Assembly (NCBI GenBank): GCA_910578175.1 | Contig: CAJTPF010000001.1 | Span: 121,842 to 185,841 of the forward strand | DNA: 64,000 bases | Direction: 5' to 3' | Source of the DNA: an uncultured Lachnospiraceae bacterium | Lineage (GTDB): Bacteria; Bacillota; Clostridia; Lachnospirales; Lachnospiraceae | In this document: positions 25,279-33,902 of the stretch, one piece after another | Position numbering within the stretch: position 1 is the stretch's first letter | How the letters are laid out: each line of letters starts with the position of its first letter | Made by a program: the position numbers and the translations under genes | The notes under the pieces: generated by a model | The model's database searches: none | The model's input: only the letters and a program-made list of their open reading frames with translations | Told to the model about the DNA's origin: nothing

Positions 25279-27002
25279 TCAGATCGCCTCCTTTCCCAGT
25301 TGTATCTCTGCAATTTCCCGATAGAGCGGACAAGTCTGCAGAAGTTCTTTATGGGTTCCCTGTCCCGCAATGGTACCGTCGTCTATGACAAGAATACGGT
25401 CCGCATCCAAAATGCTGCTTACCCGTTGTGCCACCATGATAATTGTAGCATTTCCGATGGCAGCTTTTAAGTTTTTGCGGAGCGTCTGGTCGGTTTTCAT
25501 ATCCAGAGCGGAAAAACTGTCGTCAAATATATAGATTTCCGGATGTTTCATGACCGCCCGGGCAATTGCCATACGCTGCCGTTGTCCGCCGGAAAGATTC
25601 GTACCGCCCTGGGCGATGGAATCGTGATATCCGTCTTTCTTTTTTAAGATAAATTCTTCTGCACAGGCTATCCGGGCAGCTTCCTGCCAGTCCTGTTCCG
25701 TTCCGTCTGTTTTTCCGAAATTCAGATTCGAAGCGATATCTCCTGAAAATAAAATATTTTTCTGTGGAACATATCCAATCAGGGAACGGAGATCATCCAC
25801 GGCATATTCTTTTGCGTTGATTCCGTCGATCAGGACTTCTCCGAATAAAGGGTCGTAGAGACGGGGAATCAGTTTTAATATACTGGATTTTCCGCGGCCG
25901 GTTCCGCCGATTATGGCGGTGATCTCTCCGGGATGGGTTTCAAAACTGATATCTTTTAAGATCGGTTCCTGGGCGCCGGGATAAGCAAAGGCTACATGAC
26001 GAAATTCCACGGTACTGCGGAGCGGACGTTCTTCCAGGGAAAACCTGCCGTCCTGAATCCCTGGTTCCGTATTCAATACTTCCGCAATCCGTCTAGAACA
26101 GGCATATGCGGTAGGAAACATCATGATCACAAGGGCAAGCATCATGACAGACATCAGTACCATACTGATATACTGGCTGTTTGCCACCAGCGACCCTACC
26201 TCCATGGCGCCGGTTTCCACATAATGGGCACCAAGTCCTAAAACCGCCGCCGTGGTAACGCCGAAGATCACATTAATGACAGGCATTAGGAGACTTGTGA
26301 CCCGTCCGGAAGTCATCGCAGTTGCGGCATGATCGGTATTTGCTTCTGCAAAGCGGCCGTTTTCCGTTTTCTGTTTATTAAACGCCCGGATGACACGGAC
26401 GCCTTCCAGGGATTCCAGAAACAGCTGGTTCATTTTGTCCAGTTTGTTTCGGAGTCTGACCGAATAACGGGAAGCAAACAAAATGACAATGCCGCATCCC
26501 AGCAATAGTACGGGAATCGCAATGCTCAGCACGGAACTGACCCGGCCGCCGGTAGCCGAAGAAAAGACCAGACCGGCAACGGCCATCATGGGAGCAAGGA
26601 TTCCGATCCGCAGGAGCATGGTGAGAAAGTTCTGAACATTGGTGATATCCGAGGTGCTTCGCGTGACCAGGCTGGCGGTACCGAAGGAATCCAGTTCTTT
26701 GGCGGAAAAGCTTTGTACTTTGCCAAAGACCCGGCTGCGCAGTCCGGCAGCAAAGTCTGTGGAAATACGGGAAGCCATCCGGACCGATAAAAATTGATGG
26801 TACAGGCCAGTACCGTTATTCCCGCCATGACAACGGCAAGGGTTAAGATGGTACGGCGGGAAGAATCCGAGACGCCGTTATTGAACATACGGGCTAACAG
26901 GGAAGGGAGCATCATTTCCCCGACTGCAGATATCAGGACCAGTATGGACAGCAGAAGGATCTGCTGTATTTTTAATGTTACATTTGAAAAGATAGTTTTC
27001 AT
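25279..27002 (-). pseudogene. ABC exporter, first subunit, with a one-base frameshift
   Basis: The frame from ATG 27002 (AGGAGGAATAG upstream) reads MKTIFSNVTLKIQQIL to ACTINFY and then loses homology; from 26778 a different frame continues MASRISTDFAAGLRS through the membrane domain and an intact ATPase (Walker A IGGTGRGKSS, signature LSGGQRQR, Walker B IYIFDDSFSALD). One missing base between 26779 and 26786 explains both, and restoring it gives 574 residues, normal for the family. Either a recent mutation, a sequencing error, or restart at the internal ATG. The stop overlaps the partner gene start region (TGATATG). Confidence 0.85.
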
Positions 27003-27043
27003 TCTATTCCTCCTGTCGGTTGTAGTTTGTTTTGATATGTGAT

Positions 27044-27074
27044 AGTATAAGGGGTACAGTAACTGTAAGGTCAA
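27044..27074 (-). promoter_or_regulatory. MerR-type promoter of the ABC exporter operon
   Basis: On the minus strand TTGACC (27069-27074) and TATACT (27044-27049) are 19 bp apart, the over-long spacing typical of promoters activated by MerR proteins. The perfect dyad TACAGTaACTGTA (27055-27067) lies in the spacer. The adjacent divergent gene encodes a MerR protein, the likely activator. Confidence 0.85.
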
Positions 27075-27085
27075 GAGGTTCTAAG

Positions 27086-27904
27086 ATGAAAAAGAAAAAA
27101 TTTTTATATACCACCGGAGAGTTCGCAAAACTGAACGGAATCAACAAGCGTACCCTGCATTATTATGATGAGATCGGCTTGTTTTCTCCGGAATACAGAG
27201 AAGAAAACGGATACCGGTATTATACCTGTTTTCAGACGGTCCAGTTAGAACTGATCCTGATCCTGAGAAAAATCGGCATGTCCATTGAAGAAATCATGCA
27301 TTATCAGAAGAGTCCTTCCGGCGCCTCTTTTGCGGATCTGATTTCCGAGAAGAAGCGTCTGATCGACCAGTCCATTCAGGAACTTTTGGAGACAAAAACC
27401 TTTTTGGAGCAAAAATCCGATAAGCTGGCTTTGAGCCTGACGGTCCGCCATGGAACCGTGGAGACGGTCACACTTCCAAAGCAGCCGCTGCTGCTCAGCG
27501 CTCCCATCACGGGAGCCTATGACGATAATGATTTTGTGGTTGCCACGGATTTCTCATTGCGGCTTAAATCCATTTTCGGACTTTATGATAATTTTGGAAG
27601 CCGCATATCCGTAGATTGTATTTCTGAGGGAAATTTTAACAATTATGACTGTTTTTACGCTTACGGCAGACCGGATACGGAAGACTGTGATGCCATCCGG
27701 CCGGGAGGAACGTATATAAGGGCATTTTGTATCGGAGGATGGGAAAAACTAAAGGAAGTATATCATATGATTGGTTCATATGCCGGAACGAATCATCTGG
27801 AGCTGTCTGGATATGCCTATGAAGAGGGACTGAATGAAATGTCATTACGCAACCGGGAAGATTATATTACGATGATCACAGTTGCGTACAGAGAGAAGAA
27901 GTAA
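27086..27904 (+). CDS. MerR-family multidrug-sensing regulator (BmrR-like)
   Basis: 272 residues. Winged-helix MerR domain at the N-terminus (TTGEFAKLNGINKRTLHYYDEIGL, reading GYRYYTCFQ after the wing), a dimerisation coiled coil (about 85-120), and a C-terminal GyrI-like ligand-binding domain (about 130-272). This is the BmrR layout: lipophilic drugs bind the C-terminus and the protein untwists a 19-bp-spaced promoter. That promoter sits between this gene and the divergent exporter genes. The ATG at 27086 has AAGAGGTT upstream. Confidence 0.9.
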   Translation: MKKKKFLYTTGEFAKLNGINKRTLHYYDEIGLFSPEYREENGYRYYTCFQTVQLELILILRKIGMSIEEIMHYQKSPSGASFADLISEKKRLIDQSIQELLETKTFLEQKSDKLALSLTVRHGTVETVTLPKQPLLLSAPITGAYDDNDFVVATDFSLRLKSIFGLYDNFGSRISVDCISEGNFNNYDCFYAYGRPDTEDCDAIRPGGTYIRAFCIGGWEKLKEVYHMIGSYAGTNHLELSGYAYEEGLNEMSLRNREDYITMITVAYREKK

Positions 27905-27971
27905 CAGACGGATATACTGAACTTCCGGTCCGGTGTCCAGCCCCGGGCGGACGATGATTCATGAGAGCTGT

Positions 27972-29444
27972 TTATTGTGCTTTGTATAAATGAATGGTCA
28001 GGGTATCCCCGGGGCGGTCATAATCAATGGATGTCACGATCTTTCGCAATAGTTCCGCCTTATAAGCGACATCCGCATCCGAAGTCAGAATGTCATAAAC
28101 ATTTTTTATTTCCTTCAGAAAATTTTCTGTTTCTGGTCCGTTTTTTGTTCCCTGTTTCAGGGAACTCAGTTCTGACAGGATCCGGTTCCGTTCTTCCGTG
28201 ATCATGGTTTTATTTGCCTTATATTCCTCCAGCGTATCAATGCCGTCCAGATAAGCTTCTTTTATCCGTGTCTCTTTGATATCCAGTCTGGACAGAAGAC
28301 GGTTGATCCGGATTTGTTCGGTATCTGCAGATTCATTGATCCGGATCTTTTCATAGGAGACATTCCCGGAGGCTAATATTTCATGTAATCCGTCCAGTAC
28401 GGCTGTTTCCAGTTTTATGGCCGATATCTGGTGACTGACGCTGCATGTTCCCTTCCGGTACCGGTAACATTGAAAATACATGTATGTTTTTCCGGCCGGG
28501 CTCTTTCCAAGGGACGTAGATAAACTGGCGCCGCAGGCGGAACATTTCACCAATCCGCTGAGCCAGTGTTTGTATGTCCCGGAGGGCTGCTGCTTTTTCG
28601 GACGGTATTCCGTTTCATAGCGGTTTGCTGCAGACTGCCATAGTTTCTCTGAAATAATGGGTTCATGGATTCCCTTTTTTATGATCCATTCAGACCGGTC
28701 TTTTATTTTTTTTCTGCCCCTTTCGGCATAATTCCATCGTATCATTCCGTAGTAAAGGGGATTTTTAAGTATATATTCAATGGAGCGGCGTTCGAATCTG
28801 CCTCCGTTTTTCGTCCGGCAGCCGGATTCGTTCAGTTCTTTGGCAATGGAATGCATACCTTTATTTTCGTATACATACAATTCAAATATTCTTTTAATGA
28901 TAGCTGCTTCTTCCGGCACAATAACGGGTCTGCCGTCTTTCATCCGGTAGCCAAGGGGGGAGCTGCATTGATAGTTTCCACGCATGGCGTTTTCGGTCAT
29001 GCCGCGGAACACTTCGCCGGATAAGCGGATGGAGTAGTATTCATCCATCCATTCAATGATCCGTTCGATCAGGCTGCCGAAGGGTCCGTCAGCCAGTGGT
29101 TCCGAGACACTGATCACGTCTACATTGTTTTTTTTGAGCAGGGATTTGTATACGATGCTTTCTTCCTGATTTCTTGCAAACCGGGAAAACTTCCAAACCA
29201 GGATCACATCGATGGGATGTTCCTTTGATTTGGCATAGCCGATCATTTTCTGGAATTCCGGCCGTTTATCCGCCCGCTTTCCGGAGATACCGTTTTCCAG
29301 AAATATGAAATCATCGCTTATGATGATATTGTTCGTCCGGGCATAGTCCAGCAGAAGACGCTTTTGTGCGTCTGGGGAGAGTTCTTCCTGCTTGTCGGTA
29401 CTGACACGGATGTAGAGGGCGCCTGTTTTTAAGTGTTCTGCCAT
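27972..29444 (-). CDS. Large serine recombinase (site-specific integrase/excisionase)
   Basis: 490 residues. Resolvase catalytic domain with nucleophile S15 in YIRVSTDKQ and the arginines of KFSRFARNQ; recombinase domain (about 165-290, LGYRMKDGRP, RRSIEYILKNPLYYG); zinc ribbon (CSACGASL ... QCYRYRKGTC); and a coiled coil (about 375-450) used for synapsis. It joins or separates attP and attB with a two-base stagger. It is the only recombinase in the element and therefore the likely enzyme for its insertion and excision in sleC, as SpoIVCA is for skin. GGATGG lies upstream of the ATG. No clear sporulation promoter was found. Confidence 0.94.
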   Translation of the reverse strand: MAEHLKTGALYIRVSTDKQEELSPDAQKRLLLDYARTNNIIISDDFIFLENGISGKRADKRPEFQKMIGYAKSKEHPIDVILVWKFSRFARNQEESIVYKSLLKKNNVDVISVSEPLADGPFGSLIERIIEWMDEYYSIRLSGEVFRGMTENAMRGNYQCSSPLGYRMKDGRPVIVPEEAAIIKRIFELYVYENKGMHSIAKELNESGCRTKNGGRFERRSIEYILKNPLYYGMIRWNYAERGRKKIKDRSEWIIKKGIHEPIISEKLWQSAANRYETEYRPKKQQPSGTYKHWLSGLVKCSACGASLSTSLGKSPAGKTYMYFQCYRYRKGTCSVSHQISAIKLETAVLDGLHEILASGNVSYEKIRINESADTEQIRINRLLSRLDIKETRIKEAYLDGIDTLEEYKANKTMITEERNRILSELSSLKQGTKNGPETENFLKEIKNVYDILTSDADVAYKAELLRKIVTSIDYDRPGDTLTIHLYKAQ

Positions 29445-29669
29445 AATTTATAAACCATCCTGACTGGCGTTTGGTTGAATCTAAATATTCTATATCTGGC
29501 CATGATCATTAGCTATAATATATTCATGATATTTGCAAAGTATTTGTGATCTATAAAGATATTTATATTTCATGTTTGTTTTATAGATCCAAACATAATG
29601 AAAATAATATTGTACAACCTGAATGACATAGATTTTAGTAAGAATGATGGCATTGGGGAATAGAGGCGT

Positions 29670-29807
29670 ATGAAAGTAATCGTGGAGATAGGTGGTAAAG
29701 ATATAAATGAATTAACAGAAGAAGAAAAGATCAGGCTGTCAGAGGAACTAAATGCTCAGGCATTGGAAGCATCAGGTTATCAGATCGTGGAAAAAGGTCC
29801 GACTTGA
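29670..29807 (+). CDS. Small acidic 45-residue protein, unknown
   Basis: The frame begins MKVIVEIGGKDINELTEEE and ends IVEKGPT. A GAGG lies close upstream of ATG 29670. It is divergent from the recombinase gene. The sequence is amphipathic (a strand, then a long helix) and looks like a real small protein. Small proteins near large serine recombinases can be directionality factors; this role is only a suggestion here. Confidence 0.5.
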   Translation: MKVIVEIGGKDINELTEEEKIRLSEELNAQALEASGYQIVEKGPT

Positions 29808-29981
29808 AACGGTTACTGATCCTCCTGTTAACTTGACAGGATAAGCTTATCATTATGAAAGACGGGGCAAAAACAGAATCTTTTATAAAACTTATTCCAT
29901 CTGGGAAACCGTTGTGATATAATGAAGCCATTGACAAATCAAAAGTTGTATGGCTTTGTGGATAAGAAGAGGAGGTTCCGG

Positions 29982-30803
29982 ATGAAAAATTTCAATGATA
30001 CTGCCGACAGTATTGCAGAGGATGCGGTACGATATGCCAGAAAGAACGGAATAGAACTTGATTATTCAAGAGAAAGTGCCCAAAACGTTGATGCTTTTCT
30101 CGGAGTCTGTCATGATAGTCTTGACAAGTATGATGGCGATGAGGGTGCAGAAATCTTGTGGAATATTGCAGTTCTGTTCGGAACATATATCGGGGAGATG
30201 CTGTTGCGCTCTGGACTGGCTGAAAAGGGGTTTGTCTGGGTCGAGGACGATGGAGTTCCTATACTCAGCATTCCAGACAATCAAACTGCCGTTTCACCCA
30301 TTACCAAAGCCCACAAGCGAATCCTTAACGGTGTAGAGGACAGTATTAAAAGCTTTGTTGACGTGGTGTTCTCTGCAATAAATGGTGAGTGGCCAAAAAC
30401 AGGAGTGTTGCGGGTTCCCGATGTTGAAACCGCAAGCGGTAAAAAAAACGGGAGAATTGTTTTTAAAGAATCGGATTATTACATATCCCTTGTTGCGGAG
30501 GGAAAAGAGGATTTTGTTATCTTTAACTCTCACGATGGATTTTTTCAATTTTACGGAGTTGGAAATCAATTCGTCTGCGAGGTCTGGTTCAATCTGGGTG
30601 GTTGCAGGGCGTATGCACTGATCAATCCCGATTGTACGAATACCGAGCGTGTAAACCTTGTTACACCGTTTGGTCAATATACTCCAAAGGAGCTGGAAAT
30701 TATTTCGCTGGAACAGCTTAAAACAGCCGTGCATGAGTATTTTTCCAATCTTGAGGAATCGGACTTTCTCGCAAAAGTCCCGCATGAGAAACTGGAAATG
30801 TAA
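29982..30803 (+). CDS. Unknown soluble protein of the element
   Basis: 273 residues from ATG 29982, chosen because AGGAGG lies 9 bases upstream. No signal peptide or membrane segment. Two parts can be seen: an N-terminal helical part (to about 125, with ILWNIAVLFGTYIGEMLL) and a mixed strand/helix part. No family was recognised with confidence. It has its own terminator, so it is a single-gene unit of element cargo. Confidence 0.7.
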   Translation: MKNFNDTADSIAEDAVRYARKNGIELDYSRESAQNVDAFLGVCHDSLDKYDGDEGAEILWNIAVLFGTYIGEMLLRSGLAEKGFVWVEDDGVPILSIPDNQTAVSPITKAHKRILNGVEDSIKSFVDVVFSAINGEWPKTGVLRVPDVETASGKKNGRIVFKESDYYISLVAEGKEDFVIFNSHDGFFQFYGVGNQFVCEVWFNLGGCRAYALINPDCTNTERVNLVTPFGQYTPKELEIISLEQLKTAVHEYFSNLEESDFLAKVPHEKLEM

Positions 30804-30847
30804 AACTTCCGGTCTGTGAGTCATAAAACTGAATGAAAACTATTAAA

Positions 30848-30888
30848 TGCCGTTGCATGGAAAAAACCAGGCAACGGTATTTCTTTAT
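30848..30888 (+). terminator. Terminator after unknown cargo gene
   Basis: TGCCGTTGC pairs with GCAACGGTA (one G-U) across a 14-base loop, followed by TTTCTTTATT. Confidence 0.7.
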
Positions 30889-30961
30889 TGCTGCTTCATC
30901 CTGCTCAATGGGGAATCATTATATGGTTATAAATTATTTAATTCCATGTGTTAAAAATGGA

Positions 30962-30989
30962 TTACAATTCTCATTTTATGATATAAAAT
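30962..30989 (+). promoter_or_regulatory. Promoter of first XRE gene
   Basis: TTACAA (30962-30967), 16-bp spacer, TAAAAT (30984-30989). The same GATTACAATT plus ATATAAAATAAA arrangement precedes the second XRE gene. Confidence 0.55.
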
Positions 30990-31022
30990 AAACATGAAAA
31001 GTATATATTGAGGTGAATAAAA

Positions 31023-31415
31023 ATGAGAGAGGCAAAAGTTGACACGGGAAAACGATTAAAAAAATTAAGGGAGTCATTGGGGTATACTCAGGAGAAAATG
31101 GCGGAGGTATTGGAGGTGTCGGTTACCTTATATAAGAAGATGGAAAACGGCAGCTATAACATTTCCGTGAAAAGCCTTCGACGGTTAAAGGAAATATTTA
31201 ATGTTTCGATCGATTATCTTATGTTTGGAGAACAGATTTCATTTGATCGGATCTGGATGTTGCTGCAGTCTTCCCGAAATTCCGTCAAACTGAAATTATT
31301 ACTCCGCCTGCTGCTATATTTCCAAAAGGACTGTGGGGAAAGTTTTGTGGAAAAAAAGCGGGATGTAGAGTATATGGAATATTTTATTGAAATATTGGAT
31401 CATTTAGAGAAATAG
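31023..31415 (+). CDS. XRE-family regulator (tandem paralogue 1)
   Basis: 130 residues. An HTH_3 domain covers about 6-62 (RLKKLRESLGYTQEKMAEVL ... LYKKMENGSYNISVKSL) followed by a helical C-terminal tail of about 60 residues with a W..LQ.S...KLK motif shared by all three paralogues in this window. GAGGTG is 8 bases upstream of the ATG. Probably a repressor of element or host genes; targets unknown. The next gene is a paralogue with the same upstream DNA, so the pair arose by tandem duplication. Confidence 0.88.
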   Translation: MREAKVDTGKRLKKLRESLGYTQEKMAEVLEVSVTLYKKMENGSYNISVKSLRRLKEIFNVSIDYLMFGEQISFDRIWMLLQSSRNSVKLKLLLRLLLYFQKDCGESFVEKKRDVEYMEYFIEILDHLEK

Positions 31416-31481
31416 ACCAATAAAATATGGATATATTAACCAACAGATATAAAATGTTTATGTTAAAAAAACGTAATATGA

Positions 31482-31510
31482 TTACAATTACTCAATATAC
31501 AATATAAAAT
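31482..31510 (+). promoter_or_regulatory. Promoter of second XRE gene
   Basis: TTACAA (31482-31487), 17-bp spacer, TAAAAT (31505-31510), duplicated from the first XRE gene promoter. Confidence 0.55.
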
Positions 31511-31539
31511 AAATATGAAAGGTGTATATTGAGATTAAT

Positions 31540-31941
31540 ATGGAAAAAACAATAGTAAAAAGGGAAACCGGAATACGATTGAGAAAGTTAAGAGAAGCAC
31601 TGGGGTATACCCAGGAACGGATGGCGGAAGCGCTGGATGTATCCGTAACCCTGTACAAAAAGATGGAAAGCGGAAGTTATAATATATCAGTTAAAACACT
31701 GCGGAAGATAAAAGGATTTACCGGTATTTCCATTGATTATCTTATGTTTGGAGAACAAAAGGTGTATGAGGAGATCTGGATGCAGCTGCAGTCTGCGGAG
31801 CATTTTACAAAATTGAAGCTGATGTTTCGTCTGATAGCTTATTTCGGAACGGATAGCAGCGATTGTTTTGTAGACAGAAAGCAGGAAGAAAGATTTTCCA
31901 GATTTCTGGACGAGTGGGTAGAGAAATATTTTAATGTATAG
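31540..31941 (+). CDS. XRE-family regulator (tandem paralogue 2)
   Basis: 133 residues from ATG 31540; a GTG six codons upstream is possible. HTH_3 domain (GIRLRKLREALGYTQERMAE ... LYKKMESGSYNISVKTL) and the same C-terminal tail type (IWMQLQSAEHFTKLKLM). Closely related to the gene just before it and to a third gene at 36129, outside the element. The leader ATGAAAGGTGTATATTGAG is shared and may bind one of these proteins. Confidence 0.87.
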   Translation: MEKTIVKRETGIRLRKLREALGYTQERMAEALDVSVTLYKKMESGSYNISVKTLRKIKGFTGISIDYLMFGEQKVYEEIWMQLQSAEHFTKLKLMFRLIAYFGTDSSDCFVDRKQEERFSRFLDEWVEKYFNV

Positions 31942-32129
31942 ATAAAAATCTAACCGGATCAAATAGTTATACAAAAATTTGCTTTTTACGGGACAAACAC
32001 AAAATGAAATAAATAAAAGAATCAGTAGTTTTTTGTCGGATCATGTCGGCAGAAAAATCTTGAAAAAGCAACGATCCTGGCGTATTATAAAACTAAAAAG
32101 AACTGAAAGGATAAGCGAGGAGGAAAAAT

Positions 32130-32477
32130 ATGCAGACACAGGAAAACGAAATTCAGGAAAAAGCAGATACATCAGAATTTGAATTATTGATGTCAGGAAA
32201 ATATATGTATGGTGCAATATATAAATTATACAAAATAAATGAACATTTGAGAATGGTATGCTTTGATGGACAGTATTCTACATCAACCTCAAAGCTTACG
32301 CATACACTATTTACGATTGACAGTGTCTATGGCAGACCGATTGCACCCGTATATGCTCTTACATCACAGGTACATACAAGATTAATTGTGGAAACTGATG
32401 GTCAGGTTAAGATCTGCAACGAATCAGATGGGTTAAATTCAGTTGCTAAAGGTAGTGTGATTTATTGTGTCGGTTAA
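32130..32477 (+). CDS. Hypothetical 115-residue protein
   Basis: AGGAGG lies 7 bases upstream of ATG 32130, so translation is likely. The C-terminal 80 residues (MYGAIYKLYKINEHLRM to GSVIYCVG) look like a compact beta-rich fold, faintly like tips of phage fibres, but similarity is too weak to name. No signal peptide. Confidence 0.55.
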   Translation: MQTQENEIQEKADTSEFELLMSGKYMYGAIYKLYKINEHLRMVCFDGQYSTSTSKLTHTLFTIDSVYGRPIAPVYALTSQVHTRLIVETDGQVKICNESDGLNSVAKGSVIYCVG

Positions 32478-32530
32478 TACGATATTACTATGCGGCTGAA
32501 CTTTAAGAAGCTATCCGAGGAAGAGAAGAA

Positions 32531-32647
32531 ATGACCAAAAAGATTTCGGGGTCGGACTTGCTTAAGATCCAAACCCATAGCGGGGAGAAAAAAGAACGGA
32601 AGATCGGGATTGAAAGCGAGGTGATTATCAACGGAAAGAGATATTGA
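32531..32647 (+). CDS. Very small ORF, 38 residues, unknown or gene remnant
   Basis: MTKKISGSDLLKIQ then a basic tail ending VIINGKRY. It overlaps the end of a 14-codon frame (MRLNFKKLSEEEKK, from 32489) by an ATGA. GAGGAAGAG lies just upstream. Could be a coupled small gene or the remains of a larger one; codon use is less AT-rich than its neighbours. Confidence 0.3.
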   Translation: MTKKISGSDLLKIQTHSGEKKERKIGIESEVIINGKRY

Positions 32648-32663
32648 GTATATACAGGTATTT

Positions 32664-32945
32664 ATGGAATACGAAGCTGCTGATATGCCGATTGTATATT
32701 TTTATGAAGTCGATTTGAATGATGACCGATTTGCTCTAAGAGCAATAGAAGTCTTTGCAGACAGGACAGTAACGATTTATAATGACCTATATTGTGATGT
32801 CATGGAAATTTGTCCAATCCCAACAGTTGATGAATTGAACGCAAAGGTTTGGGGAGAAGGCTTTTATGCAACTATTATTTCTAAAGACAAATTTGACAAA
32901 ATATGGAATACGGGAATTTATACTGGAAGCCTGACTGCTACTTAA
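32664..32945 (+). CDS. Small DUF6881-like protein
   Basis: 93 residues. The pattern Y.YEVD.ND.R.ALRAIEVF.DRT ... PIP.VDELN ... FYATIISKDKFDKIWN resembles DUF6881 proteins, which are often placed near polymorphic toxin immunity genes. No toxin gene is next to it, so it may be an orphan immunity gene. No clear ribosome site was seen before the ATG, and the assignment comes from memory of the family pattern. Confidence 0.45.
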   Translation: MEYEAADMPIVYFYEVDLNDDRFALRAIEVFADRTVTIYNDLYCDVMEICPIPTVDELNAKVWGEGFYATIISKDKFDKIWNTGIYTGSLTAT

Positions 32946-33200
32946 CTTCCTATTTATCGGGGAGATAGCAAAGCCAGCCGGGCCAGTCAACAGCAAGATA
33001 AACGGCGCATTTCATGCATCGACGTTAACAGTGGGTATATCCTGATAATTGTTCCAAGCCCGGGATAATATGCGTTTATAACTCAAAGGTTTTCTAAAGA
33101 TAAGAGTATATTCATTTACAATAACTTAAAAAATTATATATATTGCAATTACTATGATAAAGAATAAGGAATTATTTTAGCTTTATTAATTCATAGAAAC
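32946..33200. other. Non-coding right end of the element
   Basis: About 255 bases with no convincing gene. The first half is GC-richer and may be an old gene remnant (GCCAGCCGGGCCAG); the second half is AT-rich and leads into the right arm. Confidence 0.4.
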
Positions 33201-33230
33201 AGTTAATACGCTATTGCCATCTGGATGACC
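33201..33230. repeat. Right attachment junction (attR-type)
   Basis: Arm AGTTAATACGCTATTGCCA (33201-33219), then TC and core TGGATGACC (33222-33230). The arm is the exact inverse of 20656-20674. Together the ends would form a 52-bp attP in a circle. Confidence 0.9.
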
Positions 33231-33611
33231 CAATGGGGTTCCAAAGACCTTGGAGAAAGCGGCTACAATGCCATTGAAATCTTGAGAAATTTCTATGGTG
33301 ATAATATGTATATAAATACTGCAGAACAGATCTCAGGCATTCCGATCTCTTATCCGGGAACGCCGTTGGATATCGGCTCTACCGGAGAAAAAGTCAGACT
33401 GGTACAGGAGCAGTTAGACCGTATTGCCGAGGTATATTCCAGCATTCCGAGAATTACTGCAGATGGAATCTATGGAGAGCGGACGGCAGAGGCAGTCCGG
33501 CAGTTTCAGAAAACTTTTAATCTTCCACAGACAGGTGTGATAGATTTTAGAACCTGGTATAAGATATCCCAGATTTATGTGGGTGTAACAAGAATTGCAG
33601 AATTAGTTTAA
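33222..33611 (+). CDS. sleC: SleC-like spore cortex-lytic enzyme, C-terminal part (interrupted)
   Basis: Reads WMTQWGSKDLGESGYNAIEI from the core, then a short linker and a peptidoglycan-binding domain (IGSTGEKVRLVQEQLDRI ... IYGERTAEAVRQFQKTFNLP) ending VTRIAELV. This is the missing end of the gene at 19777: the overlap WMT is encoded by the 9-bp core in both copies. There is no ribosome site, so it is probably silent while the element is in place, although an ATG occurs at 33225. A terminator follows the stop, as expected of the end of the original gene. Confidence 0.88.
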   Translation, partial: WMTQWGSKDLGESGYNAIEILRNFYGDNMYINTAEQISGIPISYPGTPLDIGSTGEKVRLVQEQLDRIAEVYSSIPRITADGIYGERTAEAVRQFQKTFNLPQTGVIDFRTWYKISQIYVGVTRIAELV

Positions 33612-33651
33612 AGATTTCATAAAAGCAGTTACATTTTGATGTAATAACGTG

Positions 33652-33690
33652 AATCTGCCGCGGTACTTAACAGTCGTGGCAGATTTTTTT
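33652..33690 (+). terminator. sleC terminator
   Basis: AATCTGCC (33652-33659) pairs with GGCAGATT (33678-33685), followed by T5. Confidence 0.88.
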
Positions 33691-33902
33691 GACGGCTGTT
33701 ATCCGGATTCGAGAAAAATTTCTTGTTTCTTTGTCTGAAACAAAGTATAATAAAATAGATGAAATTTTATGCGGACTATGATATACTTTATAAAAAATAA
33801 AACAGTCTGTAAGTTCTGTATGGCATATAGTTTAAACATTACATATTAAAGATTCGTTTGGAATATGTTGTGCAGGGGAATAGGACAGAAATGGAGGAAA
33901 GA

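Larger units (their letters stand above)
20644..33221. mobile_element. 12.6-kb serine-recombinase element inserted in sleC
   Basis: The element is 12,578 bp counting one copy of the 9-bp core. Its ends carry 19-bp perfect inverted arms (20656-20674 and 33201-33219) and the only recombination gene inside is a large serine recombinase (27972-29444). There is no DDE transposase, relaxase or conjugation gene and no phage structural gene. Insertion splits the sleC-like gene in frame. Cargo includes a DUF234 ATPase, ImmA, an ABC exporter with MerR regulator, XRE regulators and small unknowns. Excision across the repeat would rebuild sleC exactly, as in skin-type intervening elements. Confidence 0.9.

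Noticed and set aside
29445..29640. Sigma-E or sigma-K promoter before the recombinase
   Set aside because: Only loose matches were found; nothing fits both boxes and spacing well enough to claim.
32130..32477. Phage tail or fibre protein
   Set aside because: Similarity is a faint beta-rich impression and no other phage gene is near.
20644..33230. Classical transposon with terminal inverted repeats and a 9-bp target duplication
   Set aside because: No DDE transposase is present. The only recombinase is a large serine type, and the inverted ends fit attP half-sites; the 9-bp repeat is better read as the shared att core.
20644..33230. Prophage or conjugative element
   Set aside because: No capsid, terminase, portal, relaxase or type IV secretion gene was seen.
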